Assembly: GCF_000425265.1 (NCBI RefSeq)
Contig: NZ_AUDC01000010.1
Location: forward strand, 248,001-312,000
From: Maridesulfovibrio zosterae DSM 11974
GTDB lineage: Bacteria; Desulfobacterota; Desulfovibrionia; Desulfovibrionales; Desulfovibrionaceae
Direction: 5' to 3'
DNA: 64,000 nucleotides
The notes under the pieces are model-generated. The model saw nothing but the letters and a program-made list of their open reading frames with translations. It searched no databases and was not told where the DNA came from. The position numbers and the translations under genes are program-made. Positions 16,534 to 25,314 of the stretch are shown here, piece after piece. Position 1 is the first letter of the stretch, and each line of letters starts with the position of its first letter.

Positions 16534-17046
16534 TTACTGAAAAAGAATGTTGTTTACATCCGGGGCAGATTTCTCCTTATCTATCCTGATATTCACTACT
16601 TCAACTCTACGGTTAAGAGCCCGTCCCATTGATGTATTGTTGGGGGCAATGGGACTTTCCTCTCCCATACCCTTCAGGCTGATCCTGGATGGATCAATCT
16701 GATAATGTGCACATAAATAGTCTTTAACGGCTTTTGCACGGTTCAGGCTTAGTTTACGGTTATACTTTCTGTTACCGACGGAATCTGTATGACCGATTAG
16801 TTTGACATACATATCAGCAGCATCAGCACTTGTTAATGCGGTCCCCAAAGCTTTAGCCACCGGAATAGCCTTTTTGCTGATTCTGGATGAATTCACCTCA
16901 AATTCTATTTTCAAAAAAACTCTTCCATTATCATTAGTCAGCATATTCACAATTTCATCTGGATTATTTGCAAATCCATTTTCCTGAGCATCTACAAAAG
17001 TAGAGAACAGACAAACTATCACAAGTGCTATCATTACTTTCTTCAT
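16534..17046 (-). CDS. OmpA-family peptidoglycan-binding protein
   Basis: 170 residues from ATG 17046, which follows AGGAGG by 6 nt and begins a clean signal peptide (MKKVMIALVIVCLFSTFVDA); an upstream in-frame start at 17073 would spoil it. The rest is an OmpA C-terminal domain that binds diaminopimelate in peptidoglycan: LIGHTDSVGNRKYNRKLSLN (about residues 84-103) and RISLKGMGEESP, closing with ALNRRVEVVNI. No beta-barrel or lipobox is present, so it is probably a periplasmic wall-binding protein. It stands alone between convergent and same-strand neighbours. Confidence 0.92.
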   Translation of the reverse strand: MKKVMIALVIVCLFSTFVDAQENGFANNPDEIVNMLTNDNGRVFLKIEFEVNSSRISKKAIPVAKALGTALTSADAADMYVKLIGHTDSVGNRKYNRKLSLNRAKAVKDYLCAHYQIDPSRISLKGMGEESPIAPNNTSMGRALNRRVEVVNIRIDKEKSAPDVNNILFQ

Positions 17047-17216
17047 GGAAACCTCCTGAAATAGTATTTTCATAGTATTAAGAATAACCCGTCAGATGAC
17101 TATCTGCAATAATTTCCGAACTTTCTATTTTTCAGGCTATTTCTCAACTGTAAAAAGGATTCCACTGTTTTATATATGAAAGATTCTAAGACTTACCTAC
17201 TGCCAACATACAAAAT

Positions 17217-17258
17217 AAATGGGAGACGCCAGCTATAATTACCCGGCATCTCCCATTT
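17217..17258 (-). terminator. Terminator after the 17361-19001 acyl-CoA synthetase
   Basis: AAATGGGAGA (17217-17226) pairs with TCTCCCATTT (17249-17258), downstream of the minus-strand ligase stop. The rest of 17047-17360 shows nothing else. Confidence 0.65.
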
Positions 17259-17360
17259 ATATTTCTCTATAATAATCTGAACTTAAGTTCAATTTTATTC
17301 AAACAATCTGTCTTAATCACCTATAACAATATGATAAAGATCAGTGATCCAATATCCCTA

Positions 17361-19001
17361 TTAGGCTTTAGCTTCATCCCTGGCACGTATTTCAGCCCGC
17401 TTGATTTTTCCGCTGATTGTTTTTGGCAATTCAGCAACATAATCTATAATTCTAGGATACTTGTAAGGCGCAGTAACCTTCTTAACATGATTCTGTAATT
17501 CCTTGGTCAGCTCTTCACTGGCTTCGTAACCGGAAGCAAGTACAACGGTAGCTTTTACAGCCTGACCGCGAACGTCACAGGGAACACCCGTCACAGCAGC
17601 TTCTACAATGGCATCGTGAGTAATAAGAGCAGATTCAACTTCAAAAGGCCCGATACGGTAACCCGAGCTTTTAATGAGATCATCGGTACGTCCAAGAAAC
17701 CAGAAATAACCGTCTTCATCCATCCATGCTTTGTCACCGGTCTGGTAGTACCCGTCAACAATCACGCTGGCTGTTTTCTGAGGCTCATCAAGATACCCGG
17801 TAAACAGACCTACAGGACGAGGATCAAGCTTAACGCATATCTGCCCTTCTTCACCGGGCGCACAACGATTGCCCTCAGTATCAATAAGAGCAATATCCCA
17901 GCCGGGGCAAGGCTTTCCAATTGACCCTGGTTTAGGTTTCATAGTTGGAAAAGTCGCGATCTGAAGCACAGACTCTGTCTGACCGTACCCCTCATAAAGC
18001 GGTAATCCTGTTGCATCCTGCCACGCATCAAAAACAGAAGCATTAAGCAGCTCACCTGCTGTGGTGCAGTGCTTTAATGCAGAGAGATCGAACTTAGACA
18101 GATCCTCACGGATCATAAAACGGTATACTGTCGGTGGCGCACAAAAAGATGTCACTCCATGATCGGACAGCACTGAAAGCAGTTCAGATGGTTCGAATTT
18201 TCCACGGAAATCCCATACAAAAACAACAGCGCCAGCCATCCACTGTCCATAATACTTACCCCAAACAGCCTTTCCCCAACCTGTGTCAGCAAGGGTGAGA
18301 TGAATATCACCTAGGTTTAAATCATGCCAGTATGCACCTGTTACATAGTGTCCCAAGGGGTAATTATGGGTATGCTCTACCATTTTAGGATGTCCGGTGG
18401 TACCGGATGAAAAGAAAATCAGCAGAGCATCATCTCCGCAAGCTGCGTCAGCCGGACGCGGAAATAAGTCTGATGATTCAGCACAAATTGTTTCAAAATC
18501 GAGCCAGCCCGTATGAACATCACTTTCACCAGCCTGAACAAGCACTTCAAGGGATGGGCAATTTTCACGGGCTCTTTGAACTCGATCAGCAACGGAATCT
18601 TCAGCAATGATTGATTTAATCTTTGCGAAATTCACACGAAATTCAATATCTTTTTCAGTAAGCAAATTAGGCGAAGGCACTGGAACAGCCCCGACCTTAT
18701 GACAGGCAAGCATCGCCACCCACCAGTCAATACGGCGGTAAAGTATGATCATTACACGATCGCCTTTCCCTATACCTGCTTTCACCAGAGCATTGGCGAG
18801 ACGGGATGACTTCTTAGAAAAGAAACCGAAATCTTTTTCTCTGCGAGTTCCATCTGGGCCGATATGGATCATTGCCAGTCGGCTTGCATCTTGCGCAGCG
18901 ATATTATCAACTACGTCAAAAGCAAAGTTAAAATCTGCTGGAACCTCAGTTTTATAATTGGCACAAAAGTCTTCATATGTGCTGAAACTTTCTTTTTGCA
19001 T
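17361..19001 (-). CDS. AMP-dependent acyl-CoA synthetase (medium-chain type)
   Basis: Activates a carboxylic acid to its CoA thioester through an acyl-AMP. The 546-residue protein has the ANL-superfamily motifs: LIFFSSGTTGHPKMVEHTH (phosphate loop, about residues 202-220), YEGYGQTE, YQTGDKAWMDEDGYFWFLGR, KSSGYRIGPFEVES and the catalytic-lysine end PKTISGKIKRAE. The N-terminal RLAMIHIGPDGTRREKDFGF layout fits the medium-chain/benzoate-like (MACS) branch; the true acid is unknown. It is transcribed downstream of the XRE-cupin gene at 19147-19704, repeating the arrangement at 19775-22000. Confidence 0.93.
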   Translation of the reverse strand: MQKESFSTYEDFCANYKTEVPADFNFAFDVVDNIAAQDASRLAMIHIGPDGTRREKDFGFFSKKSSRLANALVKAGIGKGDRVMIILYRRIDWWVAMLACHKVGAVPVPSPNLLTEKDIEFRVNFAKIKSIIAEDSVADRVQRARENCPSLEVLVQAGESDVHTGWLDFETICAESSDLFPRPADAACGDDALLIFFSSGTTGHPKMVEHTHNYPLGHYVTGAYWHDLNLGDIHLTLADTGWGKAVWGKYYGQWMAGAVVFVWDFRGKFEPSELLSVLSDHGVTSFCAPPTVYRFMIREDLSKFDLSALKHCTTAGELLNASVFDAWQDATGLPLYEGYGQTESVLQIATFPTMKPKPGSIGKPCPGWDIALIDTEGNRCAPGEEGQICVKLDPRPVGLFTGYLDEPQKTASVIVDGYYQTGDKAWMDEDGYFWFLGRTDDLIKSSGYRIGPFEVESALITHDAIVEAAVTGVPCDVRGQAVKATVVLASGYEASEELTKELQNHVKKVTAPYKYPRIIDYVAELPKTISGKIKRAEIRARDEAKA

Positions 19002-19146
19002 TTGCTTTATCCCCGCGGATGGAGGCTTTCCATCCTGAAAATTGCTGTTATTTACGTTTAATTCCTTAGTGTAAAAATCGTGTTTTTACCGCAGGTCGCT
19101 GAAATAATGCCAAAAAAGTTTGGAAATATTTATTTATGGCGACCTG

Positions 19147-19704
19147 CTAAAGAATGACGTCCAGCATACGTGCGGATTTACCATCGAGCCCTCTGAGGGC
19201 GTGTGGAGTATTGGAATCAAAGTACAGGGAGTCACCCTCTTCAAGTTCGAGAACACTGTCACTAAGCCGTAATTCAAGGCGCCCTTCAAGTACGTAAATA
19301 AATTCCTGCCCCCGGTGGGTAGTGAAATTCATATCGGATACTTCCTTGGTAGGAACTTCGACCATAAAAGGTTCCATGCGCCGACCGACAAAAGTTGAAG
19401 CAAGATTCTTGTAATCATAATCTTTGCGGCGATCGACGTTAAGACCTTTGCCGTTACGGACAAGTGCATAGTTTGTCAGGTGTGCTTCATTACCTGAAAT
19501 CAGAACGGTTAGACTTACTCCGCAAAGATGGGCTACATCCATTAAGTAACTGACTGGAATTTCGACAGTACCGGATTCGTACTTTCCTGCCAGTTCGGAA
19601 GTAACCCCTGTTTTCTCCGCCAGTTCTTCGATGCTCATGTCCATTGCATCGCGCAGACCTTGCAGTCTGGGCGCAATTTCCTTGTATGCCTGATTGTTGC
19701 TCAT
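19147..19704 (-). CDS. XRE-family regulator with C-terminal cupin
   Basis: 185 residues: HTH (LQGLRDAMDMSIEELAEKTG with ELAGKYESG, about residues 14-44), linker, then a cupin barrel (NFTTHRGQEFIYVLEGRLEL and LEEGDSLYFDSNTPHALRG, about 126-175). In HTH-cupin regulators the cupin binds an effector. Here it sits directly before an acyl-CoA synthetase gene, so an organic acid or acyl-CoA ligand is a reasonable inference. It is a clear paralogue of the protein at 21434-22000, sharing EPFMVEVPT-like and cupin segments. Confidence 0.92.
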   Translation of the reverse strand: MSNNQAYKEIAPRLQGLRDAMDMSIEELAEKTGVTSELAGKYESGTVEIPVSYLMDVAHLCGVSLTVLISGNEAHLTNYALVRNGKGLNVDRRKDYDYKNLASTFVGRRMEPFMVEVPTKEVSDMNFTTHRGQEFIYVLEGRLELRLSDSVLELEEGDSLYFDSNTPHALRGLDGKSARMLDVIL

Positions 19705-19774
19705 ACCGCCTCCATGATGCGGTTAGATGTAACGGAAAAACGGGAGCCAGATTAAAGGCTCCCGCCATATAAAT

Positions 19775-21421
19775 TTATGCATCTGGATAAAGTTCAGCAG
19801 CCATATCCCGCAATTTAAACTTTTGAATCTTACCGCTTGCAGTCATCGGGTAAGCGTCAATGAAGGTGATAAATTTAGGTATCTTGTAACGGGCAATCTT
19901 ACCGCGGCAATAGTCGATAACATCTTGCTTATCTATCTCAACATCATCTTTGAGAATGATAAAAGCCCCTACCTGCTCACCAAATTTTTTACTTGGGACA
20001 CCGGCCACCTGAACATCGAGAATGCCTTCCATGCCATAGAGGAATTCCTCTATTTCACGTGGATAGATATTTTCACCACCACGAATGATCATATCTTTAA
20101 GTCGTCCTGTAACAACTACGTAGCCTTCTTCATCCATGGTTCCCAGATCACCGGAATGAAGCCAACCATCAATATCAATAGCTGTGCTCGTTGCTTCAGG
20201 GTTGTTGTAGTACCCCTCCATGACGTTATAGCCACGACAGCATATTTCACCCGTTTCACCGTAAGAACATTCTTTTCCTGTTTCCGGATTGAAGATTGCA
20301 ACTTCAATTTCCGGCATGGCCCGCCCAACAGATTCAGTACGACGTTTAATATCATCTTCCATACGAGTTTGCGTCATAACTGGAGAAGCCTCAGTAAGAC
20401 CGTAACATATGGTGATATCTTTCATACTCATCTTATCAATTACTTTCTTCATTACATTAACCGGACAGGGAGACCCTGCCATAATTCCGGTACGTAGCGA
20501 TGAATAATCAAATTTTTCGAAAAGCTTATGATCAAGAATAGCGATAAACATAGTCGGTACGCCATATAGAGCGGTGCACTTTTCCTGATCAATAGATGCC
20601 ATGACCAGCAAAGGGTCAAAACCTTCAAGAATAACTAACGTTGTTCCATGATTTACTGCAGCCAGCACACCCAGAACACAACCGAAACAGTGAAAAAGCG
20701 GCACAGGCAGGCAAAGCCTGTCACCGGGCTGAAACGCCTGATTCTCGCCGATCCAGAAACCGTTGTTACCGATGTTATAGTGGGTCAGCTGTACACCTTT
20801 TGGGAATCCAGTAGTACCGGAAGTATACTGCATGTTTACAACATCATACGGATTAAGAGTAGTCTGACGTTCCTCGTATTCCTCATCAGAGACAACGGCC
20901 GAAAGGTTGATAACCTCGGCCATGGAATACATTCCACGATGTTTTTCCTGCCCCAGAAAGAATACCCTTTTCAAATCAGGAAATTTCTCGCTTTTAAGAT
21001 AGCCTCGTTCCTGAGTTCGTAACTCTGGAATCAAATCATAAGTTGTCTGCAGGTAGTCAATTTCCCTGAAGCCATCAATTATAACAAGGTTCTCACACTC
21101 AGACTGCTTGAGTAGATATTCAAGTTCGGTGGTACGGTAAAAAGTATTGACAGTAAGTAAAATCGCCCCGATTTTGGCTGTAGCGAATTGCAAAGCTACC
21201 CAGTAAGGCACGTTGGTAGCCCAGATTGCCACTTTCTCACCTTTTTTAACGCCAAGAGCCATAAGCCCCATAGCTAGATCATCCACCAGGTTACCAAACT
21301 CACGGTAAGTCAGCCGGAAATCTCTATCAACATAGACAATAGCTTCCTGTTCAGGCCACTTCTCAACAGCCTCATCAAGTAAGCCTCCAAGGGTTATTTC
21401 CCTGAGATGTGATTTTCCCAT
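19775..21421 (-). CDS. AMP-dependent fatty-acyl-CoA synthetase
   Basis: 548-residue ANL ligase closest in layout to FadD-like/FadK fatty-acid ligases. Motifs: MQYTSGTTGFPKGVQLTH (about residues 197-214), CYGLTEASPVMTQTR, HSGDLGTMDEEGYVVVTGR, MIIRGGENIYPREIEEFLY and the lysine end MTASGKIQKFKLRD. VFFLGQEKHRGMYS forms part of the middle linker. It starts 13 bp after the XRE-cupin gene at 21434 and is followed 70 bp on by a second XRE-cupin gene. The product probably feeds beta-oxidation or lipid synthesis. Confidence 0.93.
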   Translation of the reverse strand: MGKSHLREITLGGLLDEAVEKWPEQEAIVYVDRDFRLTYREFGNLVDDLAMGLMALGVKKGEKVAIWATNVPYWVALQFATAKIGAILLTVNTFYRTTELEYLLKQSECENLVIIDGFREIDYLQTTYDLIPELRTQERGYLKSEKFPDLKRVFFLGQEKHRGMYSMAEVINLSAVVSDEEYEERQTTLNPYDVVNMQYTSGTTGFPKGVQLTHYNIGNNGFWIGENQAFQPGDRLCLPVPLFHCFGCVLGVLAAVNHGTTLVILEGFDPLLVMASIDQEKCTALYGVPTMFIAILDHKLFEKFDYSSLRTGIMAGSPCPVNVMKKVIDKMSMKDITICYGLTEASPVMTQTRMEDDIKRRTESVGRAMPEIEVAIFNPETGKECSYGETGEICCRGYNVMEGYYNNPEATSTAIDIDGWLHSGDLGTMDEEGYVVVTGRLKDMIIRGGENIYPREIEEFLYGMEGILDVQVAGVPSKKFGEQVGAFIILKDDVEIDKQDVIDYCRGKIARYKIPKFITFIDAYPMTASGKIQKFKLRDMAAELYPDA

Positions 21422-21433
21422 AAAATTCCTCTC

Positions 21434-22000
21434 TTATTCCGGGAAATAAAGAACTGCATATATATCGCACCGTTCACCACCCTCAGCAGCGACGCAATGC
21501 GGAACAACAGAATTAAAGTATACACTGTCACCCGGTTCCAGAACGCTCTCTTCTTTTCCGTAAATAACTTTTAATTTACCGGACACGACTATAATAAACT
21601 CTTCACCTTCGTGCGAAGTCATTTTGAGTTCACCTTCCTCCGGCTGCATTTCAACAAAGAAAGGTTCCATATGTCTGTCACTTTTACCCTTTGCGAGTGA
21701 AAAGTAACTCATGGAAGGAGTCTTTTCCTGATCAGAATGCATAGTGAATTCTTCTTTGCGTTCCCCCAGTTTGACTATAAGAGGATCTTTGCTGACCTGA
21801 TCATCAAGGAATGTTCCAAGTCTTACGCCAAGTGCTCTTGCAATTTTAAGTAGTGGACCGAGCGAGGGATATTTTTCTTTTTCTTCAACAGCTTCTAGAA
21901 AATCCATTCCGAGACCTGTTCTATTGGAGAATTCATCAAGACTTATGCCCTGTTTTTCCCTGAAAGATTTAATACGTTGTCCTACTTTTGCTTGGCTCAT
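21434..22000 (-). CDS. XRE-family regulator with C-terminal cupin
   Basis: 188 residues. The HTH covers about 8-60 (IKSFREKQGISLDEFSNRTG, FLEAVEEKEKYPSLGPLLKI). The cupin covers about 100-185 (MTSHEGEEFIIVVSGKLKVI, LEPGDSVYFNSVVPHCVAA). It is the first gene of the minus-strand acyl-CoA synthetase region and probably controls the ligase 13 bp downstream. The gap 22001-22313 is a divergent promoter region shared with the TPR gene. Effector unknown. Confidence 0.92.
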   Translation of the reverse strand: MSQAKVGQRIKSFREKQGISLDEFSNRTGLGMDFLEAVEEKEKYPSLGPLLKIARALGVRLGTFLDDQVSKDPLIVKLGERKEEFTMHSDQEKTPSMSYFSLAKGKSDRHMEPFFVEMQPEEGELKMTSHEGEEFIIVVSGKLKVIYGKEESVLEPGDSVYFNSVVPHCVAAEGGERCDIYAVLYFPE

Positions 22001-22249
22001 TTGTCCCTCTACTGGTCAAAACTGTTTATCACGGATTTAATTACAAAAAACGTTAGAAATGAGTGCTTACAATAATAACGCTTTTTTGTCATCTTACAGT
22101 GAGTTATAGAGATTAAATCCAAATTCATTCTTAAGCGCCCGTAAAGATAAATCTTCATCTTAAAAAAATGAAGAACTAAATTATTATAAGAAAAATTCAC
22201 TGCCGTTAGTCAAGTATGAACATTTCTATTTGCAGTTATAAATTTGCTA

Positions 22250-22279
22250 TTGGCTTTTCATGCAAAATTTATCTATAGT
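22250..22279 (+). promoter_or_regulatory. Candidate promoter of the TPR gene
   Basis: TTGGCT (22250-22255), 18-bp spacer, TATAGT (22274-22279); the gene starts at 22314 after AAGGA. Confidence 0.4.
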
Positions 22280-22313
22280 TCACGAATATTAAGTATAAAT
22301 GTAAGGATAGACA

Positions 22314-23075
22314 ATGGCCGCTGCAGAGCAAGTAACTGACAGAAAGAAAATTCAAGGCGTTTTTTCCAGCCAGAATGTACAGAAGATCGGCACAGGAACA
22401 ACTGTTAGGCGTACGATCAGTAAGATGTATTGGATGGCAAAGGAAGCTGATGACGGGACTGTGGAAGTACAGGCTTTAAACACAAGCTATATCCCTTCCG
22501 GCCCTAAGTCATTTGTTCCTATGGATGAATTTTTGTCCAAGTATTCACCTGAACCGGAATTTTACGTATCTACCGTCTATCCAAAGATGAAGGAGCTCGA
22601 TACCACTATTGAACGTGGTGAAAAAGCAAGGCAAGCCGGGGCATCCTACAGTGCTGAATTTGAATTCCAAAATGCGCTTGGAGTTGATGAAGAAAATGTT
22701 AAAGCCAATTTCGGGCTGGGCCTAACATACATGGAACGCGGTGAATCAAATAAAGCTAATGATATTTTTGAAAGACTGGTTAAACTTGATGCAGCTTTTC
22801 AGACCGAACATAAACACCTGTTTAATGAGTTCGGCATAAATCTGCGCAAAACAGGTATGCAGGATCAGGCTCTTGACTATTATGAAAGAGCGCTTGAAAT
22901 GACTTCAAACGATGAAAACCTGCATTACAACATTGCTAGGGTATATTTTGAAAAAGGTATGCTTGAAAAGTGTTCAGACCATCTGACAAAGGCTCTCTCG
23001 CTTAACAAAGAGCATGCTGAGGCAGGAAAATTTTTAGAGTTCGTAAAAAAAGAGCAGCAAGCCAACAAGACATAA
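22314..23075 (+). CDS. Tetratricopeptide repeat protein
   Basis: 253-residue cytoplasmic protein without signal peptide. The N-terminal 95 residues (for example KIGTGTTVRRTISKMYWMAK) are of unknown type. From about residue 100 there are TPR units: ASYSAEFEFQNALGVDEENV, KANFGLGLTYMERGESNKAN, NEFGINLRKTGMQDQALDYY and LHYNIARVYFEKGMLEKCSD. TPR arrays mediate protein-protein contact; no partner is evident. Neighbours are the divergent XRE-cupin gene and, convergently, rsmB. Confidence 0.88.
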   Translation: MAAAEQVTDRKKIQGVFSSQNVQKIGTGTTVRRTISKMYWMAKEADDGTVEVQALNTSYIPSGPKSFVPMDEFLSKYSPEPEFYVSTVYPKMKELDTTIERGEKARQAGASYSAEFEFQNALGVDEENVKANFGLGLTYMERGESNKANDIFERLVKLDAAFQTEHKHLFNEFGINLRKTGMQDQALDYYERALEMTSNDENLHYNIARVYFEKGMLEKCSDHLTKALSLNKEHAEAGKFLEFVKKEQQANKT

Positions 23076-23097
23076 ATAATATTTCTCTTTTAATTCA

Positions 23098-23135
23098 AAA
23101 GGGCCGTTTCTGTGAAGATACAGAAACGGCCCTTT
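23098..23135. terminator. Bidirectional terminator
   Basis: AAAGGGCCGTTTCTGT (23098-23113) pairs perfectly with ACAGAAACGGCCCTTT (23120-23135) between the convergent TPR and rsmB genes. Confidence 0.9.
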
Positions 23136-23148
23136 CTTGACTTTGGAC

Positions 23149-24432
23149 TCAACTTTTTTCAAGCAGAGCGGAATAGAAAAATTCTCTAAGTTCTGATTGC
23201 GGTGGTGTAGTCCACTCTTTTACCAGCTTGGCATCAGAATTCTTCCTTAAAAATTTTGCAATCTGCCCTTCATTCTCAGCAGGGTTTAATGTGCAGGTAA
23301 TATAAGCCATTCGTCCATTTTGACGAACAGTCTTCCAACTGTTCTCCAAAATCCGTGATTGCAGTTGAATCAGAGAAGCTACATCTTCCGGCGAACGCTT
23401 AAACTTAGTATCCGGTCTTCTTGACAGCACCCCCAATCCTGAACAGGGAACATCCAGCAATGCTGTACCGACAGACTCCTTCGCCAGCGGAGGATTAATT
23501 GCTGAGGCTCTGAAGGATGAAATTTCCGGCACTTGTCTTTTCAAAGCGGAAAGACGTCTGAGATGAGGATCACTAGCAAATATAGGAGCAATTCCTTTAG
23601 TGCTTAAAAACCTTGATTTACCACCACGCCCGGCGCAACCATCCCAGACGGGAGTCGGCCAGTTCATAGGTTCAAGAACACTAAGCGCTTCACGCGCAGC
23701 ATAACTCTGCCGGGTCAGCACATCACTGTTCAAATCTTTGAATGCCTGCGGACGATATCCGGAATAAAATGCGAAAGCCTGCCCATCAGATTCGATAAAA
23801 TCACCTTCATCCATAAGAGTCATGGCGGCATCCTTAGCTTTTTTATCTTTTGTATCCAAGACAAAACCAGCAGCTGGCGGGCAGATTTGAGCATCAAGAT
23901 ACATTTCAGCCCGCTCACGCCCGTAACTTTTCATCCAAAGCTCAACAATCCACTCAGGACATGAATAGTAAGCTGACAGGTATTCAGTCTCACTGAATGT
24001 GTGGCGCTGAAAAAATTCTTCGTCTGCACCATCTTCAGCAAGCCGGGCAACTTTACGCAACACGGCATTAGCTAAACCGCCAAGCTTACCGTTGGATAAT
24101 TTCTTGGCAGAATCAACACCCCAGTCAACGGAAGCATAAGCAGGCACGTCCATATGCAGAATTTCATATGAAGCCATACCAAGAACCCGCAAAATAGGCT
24201 GTGGCAGACCATCAGGTCGCGAAAGAAAACAATTTAAAACTGTCTGCAAGCGGATACGCATACGCAGGTATCCATATAAAATTTCTGTAATAAATCCACG
24301 GTCACGCTGATCAAGACCAGCTGATGAAAGGATTTCGTCCAGAACAGCCTGAGCGTCAGCACCTCCATCAAGTGAACGGGTGACACATTCATAAGCAAGC
24401 CCTCTGGGACCGGGCAGGATATTTTTTTTCAT
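23149..24432 (-). CDS. rsmB: 16S rRNA (cytosine-C5)-methyltransferase, RsmB-like
   Basis: SAM-dependent m5C methyltransferase, 427 residues. Residues 1 to about 140 form the NusB-like RNA-binding domain (LAYECVTRSLDGG, RDRGFITEILYGYLRMR). The catalytic domain shows the SAM loop PVWDGCAGRGGKSRFL, motif IV DVPCSGLGVLSRRPD and motif VI YITCTLNPAENEGQ, with the two cysteines used in catalysis. The specific target (C967 in E. coli) is inferred from the fused NusB domain. Last gene of def-fmt-DUF116-rsmB, 18 bp after the DUF116 gene. Confidence 0.92.
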   Translation of the reverse strand: MKKNILPGPRGLAYECVTRSLDGGADAQAVLDEILSSAGLDQRDRGFITEILYGYLRMRIRLQTVLNCFLSRPDGLPQPILRVLGMASYEILHMDVPAYASVDWGVDSAKKLSNGKLGGLANAVLRKVARLAEDGADEEFFQRHTFSETEYLSAYYSCPEWIVELWMKSYGRERAEMYLDAQICPPAAGFVLDTKDKKAKDAAMTLMDEGDFIESDGQAFAFYSGYRPQAFKDLNSDVLTRQSYAAREALSVLEPMNWPTPVWDGCAGRGGKSRFLSTKGIAPIFASDPHLRRLSALKRQVPEISSFRASAINPPLAKESVGTALLDVPCSGLGVLSRRPDTKFKRSPEDVASLIQLQSRILENSWKTVRQNGRMAYITCTLNPAENEGQIAKFLRKNSDAKLVKEWTTPPQSELREFFYSALLEKS

Positions 24433-24450
24433 CAGCTTGATTCCGTATTC

Positions 24451-25269
24451 TTAAAGACCTGTAATAGGTGTCATACCGACATTCTTATCGGCATCTTCAG
24501 GAAGTTTATCTTCCTTGATAAAGCGGCGCAGAGCTTCTTCGACTGCAATAAGTGAAACCTGTGTATCAAGGCACGGACCGTTGGGGCGCTCGTTAAGAAC
24601 ACCATACACAGGCAAAGGATATGTATCCTGAATTCCGCTGGCAAGATCTCGCTCACAGGCAATCGCAATGATAAGTCTCGGACGTTTCTGCACAACCAGT
24701 CGGCGGGCAATAGTTCCCCCGGTAGCAACAGCAAAGTGAGCTCCATACTTATCACGCAAGTCCAGAAGACCCTTGATAGTACACAAACCACAACGTTTAC
24801 AATTGTTCACGTCATAAGTCAGGCGCATATCACAACGGCTGTTTTGTAAACAGTGCGGAGTAAGCATCATAATCTTTTCAGGATCATATTTACCAGCCTC
24901 AGATAAGACCAGCTCATTATTCACCTTGATAAAAGAACCGCGAATCTTGCGTTTGGATAATCCGCAAACACGCCCCAGAATTGTCATAAGGGGCAGAAAG
25001 AGCTTAACGGTCAAACCTCGCGCTTTATGAGAAAAAGGAAAAGTGCGCTTTAAAACGACATTTGCAAGCAGTCCTGCATAAGCCCAACACACAAGAACTA
25101 TGAGCAAAAAGACAAGCATTCCCCACAGCCACGATGCCCATGTCCCGAAAGAATCAAGCCCAACATAAGGCACGTACCAAAGCAGAGCCAGAAATAGACA
25201 CAGCAGAGCACTCGTCCCTGTAATCAGACCTATAAAAAGTCGTTTTTTAGAATCTTTTACACTATTCAC
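24451..25269 (-). CDS. DUF116 domain-containing membrane protein
   Basis: 272 residues. Two hydrophobic segments lie near the N-terminus (LFIGLITGTSALLCLFLALL and LWGMLVFLLIVLVCWAYAGL). The cytoplasmic DUF116 domain starts around residue 130, with MLTPHCLQNSRCDMR and the cysteine motif NNCKRCGLCTIKGL, followed by GGTIARRLV, IIAIACERDLASGI and NERPNGPCLDT. The conserved cysteines suggest metal or Fe-S binding; the function is not known. It sits between fmt and rsmB, an arrangement that may be conserved among relatives. Confidence 0.9.
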   Translation of the reverse strand: MNSVKDSKKRLFIGLITGTSALLCLFLALLWYVPYVGLDSFGTWASWLWGMLVFLLIVLVCWAYAGLLANVVLKRTFPFSHKARGLTVKLFLPLMTILGRVCGLSKRKIRGSFIKVNNELVLSEAGKYDPEKIMMLTPHCLQNSRCDMRLTYDVNNCKRCGLCTIKGLLDLRDKYGAHFAVATGGTIARRLVVQKRPRLIIAIACERDLASGIQDTYPLPVYGVLNERPNGPCLDTQVSLIAVEEALRRFIKEDKLPEDADKNVGMTPITGL

Positions 25270-25314
25270 TATTATAACCTGAAGGGTTTGTGTTGCCTCC
25301 GTGGAGACTATTTT

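Noticed and set aside
19823-20497. 224-codon plus-strand frame inside an acyl-CoA synthetase gene
   Set aside because: Shadow frame on the opposite strand of a gene with all ANL motifs.
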